Positions 8,502 through 17,508 of a stretch of DNA of 64,000 bases are shown here, in pieces (within the stretch, counting starts at the first letter, position 1; each line of letters starts with the position of its first letter). The stretch comes from Acidimicrobiaceae bacterium (lineage in GTDB: Bacteria; Actinomycetota; Acidimicrobiia; Acidimicrobiales; Aldehydirespiratoraceae): positions 31,152-95,151 of the forward strand of contig VYCM01000141.1 in NCBI GenBank assembly GCA_009843915.1, read 5' to 3'. Both the position numbers and the translations under genes were made by a program. The notes below the pieces were generated by a model, which saw only the letters and a list, made by a program, of their open reading frames with translations, had not been told where the DNA came from and made no database searches.

Positions 8502-10151
8502 ATGGCCGCGGTGTCCCGGCTCGTTCGGGGTCCGGCAGCTGCGCTGCCTGCTCTGGCGGTGGGCGGGTTCATGGCGCTGTTCTTCGTCTGGCCCATCGGC
8601 GGCGTCATCGCCCGGGGCCTAGGCGGGACCGGTCCGGCCGCGGCGCTGGGCGATGTGCTCGGCTCGGGGTCGCACCGCTCGGTGATCTGGTTCACCGTCT
8701 GGCAGGCGGCTGTGTCCACGGTCCTCACCGTGGCCGTGGCCCTGCCGGCCGCGGGAGCCATGGCCCGCCTGAACTTCCGGGGGCAGCGTCTGCTGCGGGC
8801 ACTGGCGACGGTGCCGTTCGTGCTGCCCACGGTGGTGGTAGCGGCTGCCTTCGAGGGCCTCTTCGACCGATTCGGGCTGGCAGGCGGGGGTTCAGTGAGC
8901 TTGCGCCACACGGTGTGGGCCATCCTGATGGCCCACGTCTTCTTCAACTACGCGGTGGTTCTCCGAACCGTTGGCGCCTACTGGGCGAACCTCGACGCCC
9001 GGGTCGAGGACCAGGCCCGGGTGCTGGGAGCGTCGCGCCTCGAGGTCTTCCGCCGGGTGGTCCTGCCCCGGCTGGCACCATCGATCGCGGCGGCCTCGGC
9101 CATCGTGTTCCTGTTCTCGTTCACCTCCTTCGGAGTGGTCCTGATACTGGGAGGCCCGGCCCGGGCCACGATCGAGACCGAGATCTACCGCTACGCCGTC
9201 GTCAGGCTCGACCTCGAGACGGCCGCGGCCCTCGCCGTGGTGCAGTTGGCCGCCGTGGTCGCGCTGGTGGCGGTGTCGAATGCCTTGGAGCGGCGACGCG
9301 CCGCCATCGAGCCGGCCTCCTCGCCTGCGGCCGCACCCCGGCGCCGAGGTCCCGGTCTGGTCGCCAACCTGACGGTCATGGCCCTGATCCTGGGGCTGCC
9401 GCTGGCCGTCTTGGTGGAGCGCTCCCTGACGGCGGGCCGGGGCGGCGGCTACACCGTGCGCAACTACACGGCTATGGCCGAGAGAGTCAACCTGTTGCCC
9501 GACACGGCCCTGGCCGCTCTGCTGAACTCGCTTACCTTCGCGGTGCCCGCGGCCACCCTGGCGCTGCTCGTGGGAGGGGCGGCCACCCTGGTGGTGATCC
9601 AGTCAGCTTCCCGCGGCACCCGGGGCCTCGGCCGGGTCTTCGACGTCGGCCTGACCCTTCCGCTGGGAACCTCCGCGGTCACCATCGGGCTGGGATTCCT
9701 GCTGGTCCTCGACCGCCCGCCCATCGACATCCGGACCTCGGTGATCGTGGTGCCCATCGCCCATGCGCTGGTGGGGGTTCCCTTCGTCGTGCGCACCTTG
9801 GTGCCGATGCTGCGCACCGTGAATCCCCGGGTTCGTGAGGCCGCTGCCGTGCTGGGGGCATCGCCCCGCCGGGTGCGCCGCGAGGTGGACCTGCGAGTGG
9901 CGGCCCGCGGCGTCGCAGTCGGCGCCGGCTTCGCCTTCGCGGTGTCGCTGGGCGAGTTCGGGGCGACGTCGTTCATTCCCCGTCGGCCCGAGACGCTCAC
10001 CGCCCCGCTGGCCCTGTTCAGACTGCTGGGCACCCCGGGGGACGCGCTACGAGGCCAGGCCATGGCGCTGGCGGTCTCGCTCATGGTGCTCACGGCTGTG
10101 GCAGTCTTCGTCATGGACCTTTGGGGCGACACCCGCAGGGGGGCTTTCTAG
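8502..10151 (+). CDS. thiP: Thiamine ABC transporter permease (two fused halves)
   Basis: This 549-residue membrane protein contains two homologous binding-protein-dependent permease domains in one chain, the usual ThiP arrangement. Both coupling loops carry an EAA-like motif: 'QARVLGASRLEVFRRVVLP' in the first half and 'EAAAVLGASPRRVRREVDL' in the second. These contact the ATPase ThiQ. ATG 8502 was chosen because the first TM segment follows directly and the far longer in-frame extension upstream overlaps thiB. It lies 23 nt after thiB, and its stop is immediately followed by the thiQ start. Confidence 0.9.
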   Translation: MAAVSRLVRGPAAALPALAVGGFMALFFVWPIGGVIARGLGGTGPAAALGDVLGSGSHRSVIWFTVWQAAVSTVLTVAVALPAAGAMARLNFRGQRLLRALATVPFVLPTVVVAAAFEGLFDRFGLAGGGSVSLRHTVWAILMAHVFFNYAVVLRTVGAYWANLDARVEDQARVLGASRLEVFRRVVLPRLAPSIAAASAIVFLFSFTSFGVVLILGGPARATIETEIYRYAVVRLDLETAAALAVVQLAAVVALVAVSNALERRRAAIEPASSPAAAPRRRGPGLVANLTVMALILGLPLAVLVERSLTAGRGGGYTVRNYTAMAERVNLLPDTALAALLNSLTFAVPAATLALLVGGAATLVVIQSASRGTRGLGRVFDVGLTLPLGTSAVTIGLGFLLVLDRPPIDIRTSVIVVPIAHALVGVPFVVRTLVPMLRTVNPRVREAAAVLGASPRRVRREVDLRVAARGVAVGAGFAFAVSLGEFGATSFIPRRPETLTAPLALFRLLGTPGDALRGQAMALAVSLMVLTAVAVFVMDLWGDTRRGAF

Positions 10152-11159
10152 ATGCTGACGGTCACAGGGGTCACGGTCTCGTTCGGCCGGGTCACAGCTC
10201 TCGACGGGGTCGACCTGGAGGTCGCAACGGGCGAGGTTGTCGCCATCCTGGGCCCGAGCGGGTGCGGCAAGAGCACGCTGCTTCGGGCCGTGGCCGGCTT
10301 GCAGCCCCTGGATTCCGGTGAGGTTCGCTGGGACGGCGAGGATCTGGCCGGGCTGCCCGTGCATCGCCGCGACTTCGGGCTGATGTTCCAGGAGCACGCA
10401 CTGTTCTCGCATCGGGACGTGGCCGCCAACGTGGCCTTCGGTCTGCGGATGCAGAAGATGGACGCCGCCGGCCGGAGCAGGCGCGTCCGCGAGGTGCTGG
10501 GCCTTGTCGGGCTGGCCGGCTACCAGGAGCGGACAATCGCCACGCTGTCGGGGGGAGAGGCCCAGCGGGTGGCGCTGGCCCGCTCGCTGGCGCCCGCGCC
10601 TCGCCTGCTGATGCTGGACGAGCCTCTCGGCTCTCTCGACAGGCCACGCCGCGAGGAACTGACTGAGGAACTCAGGGTCCTGCTCCGCGGCATCGGCGTC
10701 ACCGTCCTACACGTCACCCACGACCACGACGAGGCCTTCGCCGTGGCCGACCGGGTCGCGGTGATGCAGTCAGGGCGGATAGCCAGGATCGGCACGCCCG
10801 CCGAGATCTGGCATGATCCCCGCCATGCGGCCGTCGCCCGCTTCCTCGGTCATGCCAATGTAGTGACGGTGGGGGAGGGCGGAGCCGTGCCGTGGGGTCG
10901 CTTGAGCGCCCCGCCCGGCCCGGCAGTGCTTCGCTCCGACGCCTTCGGGCGCGTGGACGAGTCGTCTCCGGATGCCGTCGACCTCGTCACGGGAATTGTG
11001 ACCGACGCCCGTTTCCGGGGCGACCGCTTCGAACTGACCCTGTGCACCGAACCTGGGGATTTCGATCTTCTGGTGCGGGATGCCGCGCCGGCCGCCGTCG
11101 GGGACCGGCTCGTCTACGTCGTCGATCCTGTCAAGATGGCAGGCCTCGACAGTCCTTAG
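10152..11159 (+). CDS. thiQ: Thiamine ABC transporter ATP-binding protein
   Basis: An ABC ATPase of 335 residues with Walker A GPSGCGKS (34-41), Q-loop Gln80, signature LSGGEAQR (from 132), Walker B LLMLDE (152-157) and an H-loop in 'HVTHDHDEA'. It powers thiamine uptake through ThiP. Classical ThiQ is about 230 aa; the extra ~100 C-terminal residues (after 'FLGHANVVTV') look like a TOBE-type regulatory domain as in Fbp/Pot-type ATPases. The ATG directly abuts the thiP stop. The stop overlaps the convergent MFS gene by 4 bp. Confidence 0.92.
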   Translation: MLTVTGVTVSFGRVTALDGVDLEVATGEVVAILGPSGCGKSTLLRAVAGLQPLDSGEVRWDGEDLAGLPVHRRDFGLMFQEHALFSHRDVAANVAFGLRMQKMDAAGRSRRVREVLGLVGLAGYQERTIATLSGGEAQRVALARSLAPAPRLLMLDEPLGSLDRPRREELTEELRVLLRGIGVTVLHVTHDHDEAFAVADRVAVMQSGRIARIGTPAEIWHDPRHAAVARFLGHANVVTVGEGGAVPWGRLSAPPGPAVLRSDAFGRVDESSPDAVDLVTGIVTDARFRGDRFELTLCTEPGDFDLLVRDAAPAAVGDRLVYVVDPVKMAGLDSP

Positions 11160-12427
11160 GCGAGTTGGCGGGGGCGAGCCAGGCGGGCCGTGATCCAGGC
11201 GCCCGCGGCTGCGGCTACCAGCACGAGGGCGGCGATGCCGGAGTAGTGGCTCAGTGACTGGAAGCCGAGCAGTTCGACCAGGGCTCCGGACGACATGCCA
11301 CCCACGGCGCCTCCTGTGATCATGACGAAGTCCGCACCGCCCTGAACCTCCACCCTCTGGCGCACCGGGAACGAGTTCGTGAGCAGCGCGCTGCCGGCGA
11401 TTAGCCCGCAACTCCAGCCGATTCCGATCAACGTCAGGCCGCTGAACAGCCCGGCGCTGTGCTCGGGGTCGGTGTGCCCGGCCAATTCTGCGCCCAGGAA
11501 CAGGATCAGGCCGCCGAGGGTGATGACCGTGTGGGTGCCCAGTCGGTCGACGAGCCATCCCACGATCGGTGAGAAGGCGTACATCCCGATGATGTGGAGT
11601 GATATGACTTGGCCGATCACCGCGTAGTCCTGATCCCCGCTGGTCATGTGAAGCGGCGTGGCCGTCATGACGGCCACCATGACCATCTGCCCCACCAGCA
11701 TGGCCAGCAGGGCGAGACGGGCCGCGGGAATGGCCGCGATCCGCCGGATCACGGCCGCGGGCGATGCCGGGCGGGGCGCCTCCGCCCCGACCGTGCCCAG
11801 CACCTCCAACGGGTCGGGGCGCAGCCAGGTCTGCGTGATCGCCAGTCCGGCCAGGAACGTCGCCGAGCCCAGCAGGTACGGGCCGGCCAACTCGGGCAGG
11901 CCGATGAACTGGGCGAAGTCGGCAGACGGCCCCAGAGCGATCGTCGGACCCGCCGCCGCGCCGAAGGTGGAGGCCCACACCAGCATCCCGATGGCGCGGG
12001 CCCGGCGGTCGTCGGGAGCGAGATCGGCCACGGCGTAGCGGGCGGCCAGATTGGTGGCCTGGCCCACGCCCACCCCGATGATGCCCAGCACCACCAACAG
12101 GTACAGGTTCAACACGGCCGCCAGAAGGGCGGCGATCGATCCGGCTGCGCCCAGCGCCCATCCCACGACCAGGCCCTGGCGCCGGCCCAGGCGGGCCATG
12201 CGGCGCGACAGGGGAACGGCCGCCGCCATGCTGCCGAGCGACATGGAGCCGGCGGCCAGCGTGGCCAGCGTCTCACTGCCGGTGATCTCCTCGGCGAGCA
12301 CCGCCGAGCCCGCGAACGACGCTCCCATGGCCATGGTGGTGGGAATGACCGAGACCATGGTGGTCGCGATCGTGCGACGCTGGACCCTGGCGCGGTCGTG
12401 GGTCTGGGCCGAGGTCTCAGCCGTCAT
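11156..12427 (-). CDS. MFS transporter
   Basis: A 423-residue polytopic protein with about 12 hydrophobic segments and an MFS motif-A-like loop 'PLSRRMARLGRRQG' between TM2 and TM3, plus a related loop 'GWLVDRLGTHT' in the second half. Such proteins move small solutes using the proton gradient; the substrate cannot be read from the sequence. It is transcribed towards thiQ, with overlapping 3' ends, and is probably a single-gene unit. There is no regulator next to it. Confidence 0.85.
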   Translation of the reverse strand: MTAETSAQTHDRARVQRRTIATTMVSVIPTTMAMGASFAGSAVLAEEITGSETLATLAAGSMSLGSMAAAVPLSRRMARLGRRQGLVVGWALGAAGSIAALLAAVLNLYLLVVLGIIGVGVGQATNLAARYAVADLAPDDRRARAIGMLVWASTFGAAAGPTIALGPSADFAQFIGLPELAGPYLLGSATFLAGLAITQTWLRPDPLEVLGTVGAEAPRPASPAAVIRRIAAIPAARLALLAMLVGQMVMVAVMTATPLHMTSGDQDYAVIGQVISLHIIGMYAFSPIVGWLVDRLGTHTVITLGGLILFLGAELAGHTDPEHSAGLFSGLTLIGIGWSCGLIAGSALLTNSFPVRQRVEVQGGADFVMITGGAVGGMSSGALVELLGFQSLSHYSGIAALVLVAAAAGAWITARLARPRQLA

Positions 12428-12489
12428 CGCGTCGCGCTATCGCTGGACCTGACCATCAGCCGACGCTATCGCCCGCCCGGGCTGTCAGA

Positions 12490-12495
12490 TAGCTT
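12490..12495 (+). promoter_or_regulatory. Candidate -10 element of the P450/racemase operon
   Basis: TAGCTT lies exactly 9 nt before the ATG at 12505. The same hexamer at the same distance precedes the starts at 32794 and 43808. Confidence 0.45.
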
Positions 12496-12504
12496 GACGT
12501 AGGC

Positions 12505-13410
12505 ATGGACGTCGGATTCATCGGCCTGGGCAACATCGGCGGGCCCTGCGCCAAGCACCTCCTCGACGCCGGGCACCGGGTGACCGTCTTCGACATTGAC
12601 GAGGCCGCCGCCGGTCGGCTCGCGAGTGCCGGTGCCCGCAGTGCAGAGTCGGCGGCCGAGGTCGCGGCGGCTGCCGAGGCGGTGATGCTGTCCCTCCCGA
12701 CTCCCGAGGCCTCCGAGGCTGTCATGGCCGGCGAAGGCGGCGTGCTGGCCGCGGGTCGCCCGGGCCTGGTCGTTGTGGACCTCTCGACCAACTCGGTGGG
12801 GACGGCCCGGAGCCTGTCCGAGCGGTGCCGCCAGGCCGGCGTCGACTACATCGACTGCCCCGTGTCGGGCGGCGCCTGGGCGGCCGACAGGGGTGATCTA
12901 GCCCTCATGCCGTCGGGCGACGAGGCTGCCTTCGATCGGGTCCGCGAGGTGCTGGCGTGCTTCGGCAAGGACGACACGAAGTGGCTGGGACCGTCAGGAA
13001 CGGGCACCCTCATCAAGCTCATCAACAACCAGGTATTCCTGGTGGCCACCCAGGTCTTCGGCGAGGGATACCTGCTGGCGGCCAAGGCAGGGCTGGACAC
13101 CGGCCGATTCCTCGACGTGCTCCGGGCCAGCTCGGCAGGCATGTACATGCCCCTGGCCGACATGATCGTCAAGCGGCAGTGGGAGTCGTCCAGCTACGAC
13201 CTGTCCCTGGCCGAGAAGGACCTCCGTCTCGCCCTGGAGTCGGCCGCGGAGATCGGAACTCCGCTGCCCCTGACCAGAGCGGCTCATGATGTGCTGGCCC
13301 GCTCGGTCGAAGCCGGTCTGGGCACCAAGTTCTTCCTCGGCGCCATGGAGACCCTGGAGGCCGAGGCGGGCTTCACCGCGCCGGTCCCGCCCCCAGTGGA
13401 CGCGCCATGA
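12505..13410 (+). CDS. 3-hydroxyisobutyrate dehydrogenase family NAD(P)-dependent oxidoreductase
   Basis: A beta-hydroxyacid dehydrogenase of 301 residues. It has the N-terminal dinucleotide motif GLGNIG (7-12), the family signature 'CPVSGGAWAADRGDLALM' that lines the substrate pocket, and a catalytic lysine in 'LIKLINNQ'. These enzymes oxidise 3-hydroxy acids such as 3-hydroxyisobutyrate, or reduce semialdehydes such as tartronate semialdehyde. First gene of a six-gene operon; its stop overlaps the P450 start (ATGA). The neighbours (P450, racemase) make a role in branched-chain or sterol-side-chain catabolism plausible but unproven. Confidence 0.88.
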   Translation: MDVGFIGLGNIGGPCAKHLLDAGHRVTVFDIDEAAAGRLASAGARSAESAAEVAAAAEAVMLSLPTPEASEAVMAGEGGVLAAGRPGLVVVDLSTNSVGTARSLSERCRQAGVDYIDCPVSGGAWAADRGDLALMPSGDEAAFDRVREVLACFGKDDTKWLGPSGTGTLIKLINNQVFLVATQVFGEGYLLAAKAGLDTGRFLDVLRASSAGMYMPLADMIVKRQWESSSYDLSLAEKDLRLALESAAEIGTPLPLTRAAHDVLARSVEAGLGTKFFLGAMETLEAEAGFTAPVPPPVDAP

Positions 13411-14663
13411 CGGCCCGGCTTCAGGTCCCGGACTTGAGCAGCTACGAGACGTTCGTGAACGGCTTCCCTCACGACGCCTTCGTGCAGTTGCGCGAGCACG
13501 CGCCGGTGTGGTGGCACGAACCCACCGACCGAACCCCCGACGGCGAGGGCTTCTGGTGCGTGAGCACCCACGAACTCGTGGTGGAGGTGTTCCGGACTCC
13601 CAGGATCTACTCCTCCCACACCGGCGGCGACCGGCCCTACGGCGGCACCATGATCAACGACATGGAGATGAGCGGGAAGCTCCTCAACATGATGGACGAC
13701 CCCCGCCACCAGCGCATCCGCCAACTCGTCAGCAAGGGGTTCACTCCCAAGCGGATCGCTCGCCTGCGGGCCGATCTGGAGGCCATCACCGGCAGCACCC
13801 TCGACTCGGTGGCGCCGGAGCCCGGCCGAAGGGGAAGCTGCGACTTGGTGACGGACGTGGCTGCCGAGCTGCCGCTGCAGGCCATCTGCCTGCTGCTGGG
13901 CGCCCCCGGCGAGGATCGCCACGCGCTGTGCGAGTGGGTCGACGTCACGTCATCGGACTTCAGCGACGAGGTTCCGTCGTCGGTGCGGGCGCAGGCCAGC
14001 GCCAACTTGTTCCAGTACGGCCAGCGGCTGATCCGGGATCGCACCGCAGACCCCCGGGACGACCTGCTGTCGGTCGTTATCCACGGGGAGCTGCCCGACC
14101 AGGACCCGCCCCGCCTCGACGAGACCGAAGTGGCCATGTTCTGGAGCCTGCTGTTCACCGCCGGAGCGGAGACCACCCGCAAGGCGATCGCCACCGGCAT
14201 CTGGGAGCTCTCGAAGTCGCCCGAGCAGTTCGAGGCTCTCCGGGCCGACCGGTCCCTGATGCCGGCGGCTGTCGAGGAGATCGTCCGCTGGACGACGCCG
14301 TCGGTCTACAAGCGCCGAACCGCCACCCGAGACGCCGTCCTCGGAGGGCAGCAGATCCGCGCCGGCGACAAGGTCGTCGTGTGGGAGATGTCGGCCAACC
14401 GGGACGAGGCGATCTTCGACGCGCCGTTCGACTTCCGCATCGACCGGGCCCCGAACAACCACGTCGGGTTCGGGCACGGGCCCCACTTCTGCCTGGGTGC
14501 CAACCTGGCCCGGCTGGAGGTCGACGTGATGCTCAACGCCGTCCTCGATCGCTGGCGGGAGATCGAGGCCACCGGCGAGCCCACCTACACCCGCACCAAC
14601 CGGCTGTCGGGTCTGCGGACCCTTCCCATAGCGTTCACCGACATAACGCGAGCGGCCGACTAG
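13407..14663 (+). CDS. Cytochrome P450
   Basis: A soluble 418-residue bacterial P450 with all core motifs. The I-helix oxygen-activation motif is AGAETT (252-257), the K-helix ExxR is EIVR (291-294), and the heme-thiolate loop is 'FGHGPHFCLG' with Cys362. The early segment 'NMMDDPRHQRIRQLVSKGF' resembles the CYP125/CYP142 sterol and CYP124 methyl-branched lipid hydroxylases. It probably hydroxylates a hydrophobic substrate using a ferredoxin encoded elsewhere, since none is adjacent. It overlaps the dehydrogenase upstream by 4 bp and lies 10 bp before the hydrolase. Subfamily assignment is tentative. Confidence 0.92.
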   Translation: MTARLQVPDLSSYETFVNGFPHDAFVQLREHAPVWWHEPTDRTPDGEGFWCVSTHELVVEVFRTPRIYSSHTGGDRPYGGTMINDMEMSGKLLNMMDDPRHQRIRQLVSKGFTPKRIARLRADLEAITGSTLDSVAPEPGRRGSCDLVTDVAAELPLQAICLLLGAPGEDRHALCEWVDVTSSDFSDEVPSSVRAQASANLFQYGQRLIRDRTADPRDDLLSVVIHGELPDQDPPRLDETEVAMFWSLLFTAGAETTRKAIATGIWELSKSPEQFEALRADRSLMPAAVEEIVRWTTPSVYKRRTATRDAVLGGQQIRAGDKVVVWEMSANRDEAIFDAPFDFRIDRAPNNHVGFGHGPHFCLGANLARLEVDVMLNAVLDRWREIEATGEPTYTRTNRLSGLRTLPIAFTDITRAAD

Positions 14664-14673
14664 ACATCAGCGG

Positions 14674-15501
14674 ATGAGCACAGCCCGCAACGGCGAGATC
14701 GAGATCGCCTACGAGACCTTCGGCACGGACGGAGATCCTGCGCTGATGCTGCTCCACGGCCTCGGTTCGAGCATGCTCGTGTGGCCCGAGGAGATGTGCG
14801 CCGGATTCGTCGATCGCGGCTTCTTCGTGCTGCGCATGGACCACCGCGACTCGGGGCTGTCCACCGTGCTGCCCGACGGTGCCCGCTACACCCTCGAAGA
14901 CATGGCCGGCGATGCGGTAGCGGTACTCGACGCGGCCGGCTGTGACAGGGCCATCGTCTGCGGCTACTCGCTCGGCGGGATGGTCGCGCAGGCCTCGGCC
15001 GCAGCCTGCGGTGAGCGGGTTGCCGGGCTGGTCTCCATCTCGTCGCACACCGGCGAGGCCGGGGTCGGTGACCCCACGCCCGAAGCCCTGGCCGCGCTCA
15101 CCGCGCCGCCTGCGGGGACCATCGCAGCTCAGATCGAGGACGACCTGGCCGGTTACCGGATCTGGTCCAGTCCCGGTTGGCGCAACGAGCAGGCCGAGCG
15201 GGAGTACCTGGAGCGCAGCTACCGGCGGGCGTGGCATCCCGGCGCGTCCGAGCGCCAGTTCAAGGCCGCGGCCCGCAGCGGCAGCCGGGCCGATGCGCTG
15301 CGAAGCCTCGATCTTCCCACCGTGGTGATCCACGGAGGCGCCGATCCGCTGATCACCCCCGACGCAGGCCGCCGCACGGCCGAGCTGGTGCCGGACGCCG
15401 AGTACGTGGAGATAGAGGGAATGGGCCACGATCTGCCGCCCCAGGTGTGGGCTCCGATCATCAGCGCCGTCACCGCCCTGTCGGCCCGCATCGCTTGGTA
15501 G
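14674..15501 (+). CDS. Alpha/beta hydrolase
   Basis: A 275-residue alpha/beta-fold hydrolase with oxyanion motif HGLGSS (28-33), nucleophile elbow GYSLGG (Ser99), a catalytic Asp in 'HGGADPLI' and His in 'GMGHDLP'. The region 'RMDHRDSGLST' resembles RdmC-type esterases (aclacinomycin methylesterase family), though many lactonases and esterases look alike. It is cytoplasmic, third in the operon. Within a lipid-breakdown operon it might open an ester or lactone; the substrate is not determined. Confidence 0.87.
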   Translation: MSTARNGEIEIAYETFGTDGDPALMLLHGLGSSMLVWPEEMCAGFVDRGFFVLRMDHRDSGLSTVLPDGARYTLEDMAGDAVAVLDAAGCDRAIVCGYSLGGMVAQASAAACGERVAGLVSISSHTGEAGVGDPTPEALAALTAPPAGTIAAQIEDDLAGYRIWSSPGWRNEQAEREYLERSYRRAWHPGASERQFKAAARSGSRADALRSLDLPTVVIHGGADPLITPDAGRRTAELVPDAEYVEIEGMGHDLPPQVWAPIISAVTALSARIAW

Positions 15502-15523
15502 GCAACTGAGGAAGGAGACTCCC

Positions 15524-16666
15524 ATGGGGCCGTTGACAGGAATACGGGTGATCGAGATCGCCGGCATCGGGCCGGGCCCGTTCTGCGCCATGATGCTGGC
15601 CGACATGGGTGCCGATGTCGTTCGGGTCGATCGGGCCTCCGCAGTGCGGGGCGGCGATCCCGATCACCCGCCGCGGGACCTTCTCAACCGGGGCAGGCGT
15701 TCAGTCGGCGTCGACCTCAAGTCTCCCGAGGGTGTAGAGACCGTGCTGTCGCTCGTGGAGGGCGCCGACGCGCTGCTGGAGGGGTTCCGGCCCGGCGTGG
15801 CCGAGCGGCTCGGGATCGGGCCGGAAGCCTGCCTGGCCCGCAATCGGCGCCTGGTCTACGGCCGGATGACCGGGTGGGGCCAGGACGGCCCCTATGCCTC
15901 GGCCGCCGGCCATGATCTGAACTACATCGCGCTGGCCGGCGCGCTGCACGGCATCGGCCGGCAGGGCGAGGCCCCGGTGCCGCCGCTGAATCTGGTGGGC
16001 GACTTCGGGGGCGGCGGCATGTACCTCGCCTACGGGATGGTGTGCGCGATGCTCGAAGCGCGGACCTCGGGCCGGGGCCAGGTTGTTGACGCGGCCATGG
16101 TCGACGGGGCCGCCTCGCTGATGACCGCCTTCTTCGGCATGGCCGGCTCGGGCTTCTGGAGCGACGAGCGGGGCACCAACATGCTCGACACCGGCGCCCA
16201 CTTCTACAACGTGTACGAGACCGCCGACGGCCGCTACATCTCGCTGGGACCGATCGAGCCCCAGTTCTACGCGGAACTGCGGAAACGGCTCGGACTGCAC
16301 GGCCCGGAATGGGACCACCAGATGGACCGGTCGCGCTGGCCCGAACTCAAGGAGAGGCTCGCGGCGGTGATCGCACAGCGCACCCGCGACGAGTGGTGTG
16401 ACCTGCTCGAGGGCACCGACACCTGCTTCGCGCCCGTGCTGTCGCTCGCGGAGACCCCCGAGCACGCCCACAACCGCGAGCGGGGAACCTTCACCGAAGT
16501 GGCCGGAGTGGTCCAGCCCGGCCCCGCCCCCCGCTTGAGCCGGACCCCGGGGGCCATCCTTCGTCCACCGCCCCACGCCGGCCAGCACACCGACGAGATC
16601 CTGGCCGAGCTGGGGCTCGACGCGGCCGCCATCTCGGCGCGCCGGGAGTCGGGGGCCGTCGCCTGA
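15524..16666 (+). CDS. Alpha-methylacyl-CoA racemase-like CaiB/BaiF CoA-transferase family protein
   Basis: The 380-residue protein belongs to the family III CoA-transferases. 'GRMTGWGQDGPYASAAGHD' and 'PPLNLVGDFGGGG' match alpha-methylacyl-CoA racemase; the expected catalytic His and Asp are His130 (AGHD) and Asp160 (VGDFGG). The enzyme inverts the 2-methyl centre of 2-methylacyl-CoAs so that beta-oxidation of methyl-branched or sterol side chains can proceed. A good ribosome-binding site (AAGGAG) precedes the ATG. Its stop overlaps the next gene's ATG by one base. This is the strongest clue to the operon's substrate class. Confidence 0.9.
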   Translation: MGPLTGIRVIEIAGIGPGPFCAMMLADMGADVVRVDRASAVRGGDPDHPPRDLLNRGRRSVGVDLKSPEGVETVLSLVEGADALLEGFRPGVAERLGIGPEACLARNRRLVYGRMTGWGQDGPYASAAGHDLNYIALAGALHGIGRQGEAPVPPLNLVGDFGGGGMYLAYGMVCAMLEARTSGRGQVVDAAMVDGAASLMTAFFGMAGSGFWSDERGTNMLDTGAHFYNVYETADGRYISLGPIEPQFYAELRKRLGLHGPEWDHQMDRSRWPELKERLAAVIAQRTRDEWCDLLEGTDTCFAPVLSLAETPEHAHNRERGTFTEVAGVVQPGPAPRLSRTPGAILRPPPHAGQHTDEILAELGLDAAAISARRESGAVA

Positions 16667-17508
16667 TGGCGACCTCCGTCTTCTTCCACGCCCATCCCGA
16701 CGACGAGGCCCTCTCCACCGGCGGGACCATGCGGCTGGCCTCGGATGCTGGCCACCGCGTGGTGCTGGTGTGCGCCACCGACGGATCGCGGGGTGAGACG
16801 CCCGGACTCGACGACGGCCAGGAACTCGAGGCAGAGCGTCTGGCCGAGATGAGGGAGGTGGAGCTGCGGACCGCGGCCGAGCTGCTCGGCGTGCACCGGG
16901 TCGTGATGCTCGGCTACCGCGACTCGGGCATGGCTGGTGACCCCGGCAACGAGGACCCCGGCTGCTTCTGGCAGTCAGACGACCGTGAGGCGGCGGAGCG
17001 GTTGGCCGCGGTCCTGAGCGAGGAGCAGGCCGATCTGCTCACCTGCTACGACGCCAACGGCACCTACGGGCATCCCGACCACATCAAGGTCCACCGTGTG
17101 GGGGTGCGGGCCGCCGAGCTGGCCGGTGTGGACGTCGTGTACGAGGCCACGCTGAACCGTGAGCACTTCCGCTCCTCCATGAAGGAGCTGATGCGCATGG
17201 CTGCCGAGGCGGGCCTGGATCCGATCCAGGAACAGGACCAAGCAGAGTTCGAGGCTGAACTCGACGAGGGGACCGTCGGCGTGGAGGGCGCGCGGATCAC
17301 CCATCACATCGACGTGCGTGCCGCCCTGGACGCCAAGCGAGCCGCCATACGGGCCCATGCTTCCCAGATCCCGGCCGACTCGTTCTTCGTGGCTCTTCCC
17401 GACGAAGCGTTTGAACTGGCCTTCGGCACCGAGTGGTTCATCCGTCGCGGCGCGTCCTCCGGCGATGCAAAGTCGACGGATCTCTTCGCTGCGCTCGATT
17501 CGGAATGA
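16666..17508 (+). CDS. PIG-L (LmbE-like) deacetylase family protein
   Basis: A 280-residue zinc hydrolase of the PIG-L family, with the N-terminal metal motif 'FFHAHPDDEAL' (H10-P-D-D13-E14) and a third ligand in 'NGTYGHPDH'. Family members remove N-acetyl groups from sugars or conjugates, such as MshB in mycothiol synthesis and Mca in mycothiol-conjugate cleavage. The 'YGHPDHIKVHRV' motif is shared with MshB/Mca. Its place in a catabolic operon fits a conjugate amidase, but the substrate is uncertain. It overlaps its neighbours at both ends (TGATG upstream, ATGA downstream). Confidence 0.85.
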   Translation: MATSVFFHAHPDDEALSTGGTMRLASDAGHRVVLVCATDGSRGETPGLDDGQELEAERLAEMREVELRTAAELLGVHRVVMLGYRDSGMAGDPGNEDPGCFWQSDDREAAERLAAVLSEEQADLLTCYDANGTYGHPDHIKVHRVGVRAAELAGVDVVYEATLNREHFRSSMKELMRMAAEAGLDPIQEQDQAEFEAELDEGTVGVEGARITHHIDVRAALDAKRAAIRAHASQIPADSFFVALPDEAFELAFGTEWFIRRGASSGDAKSTDLFAALDSE

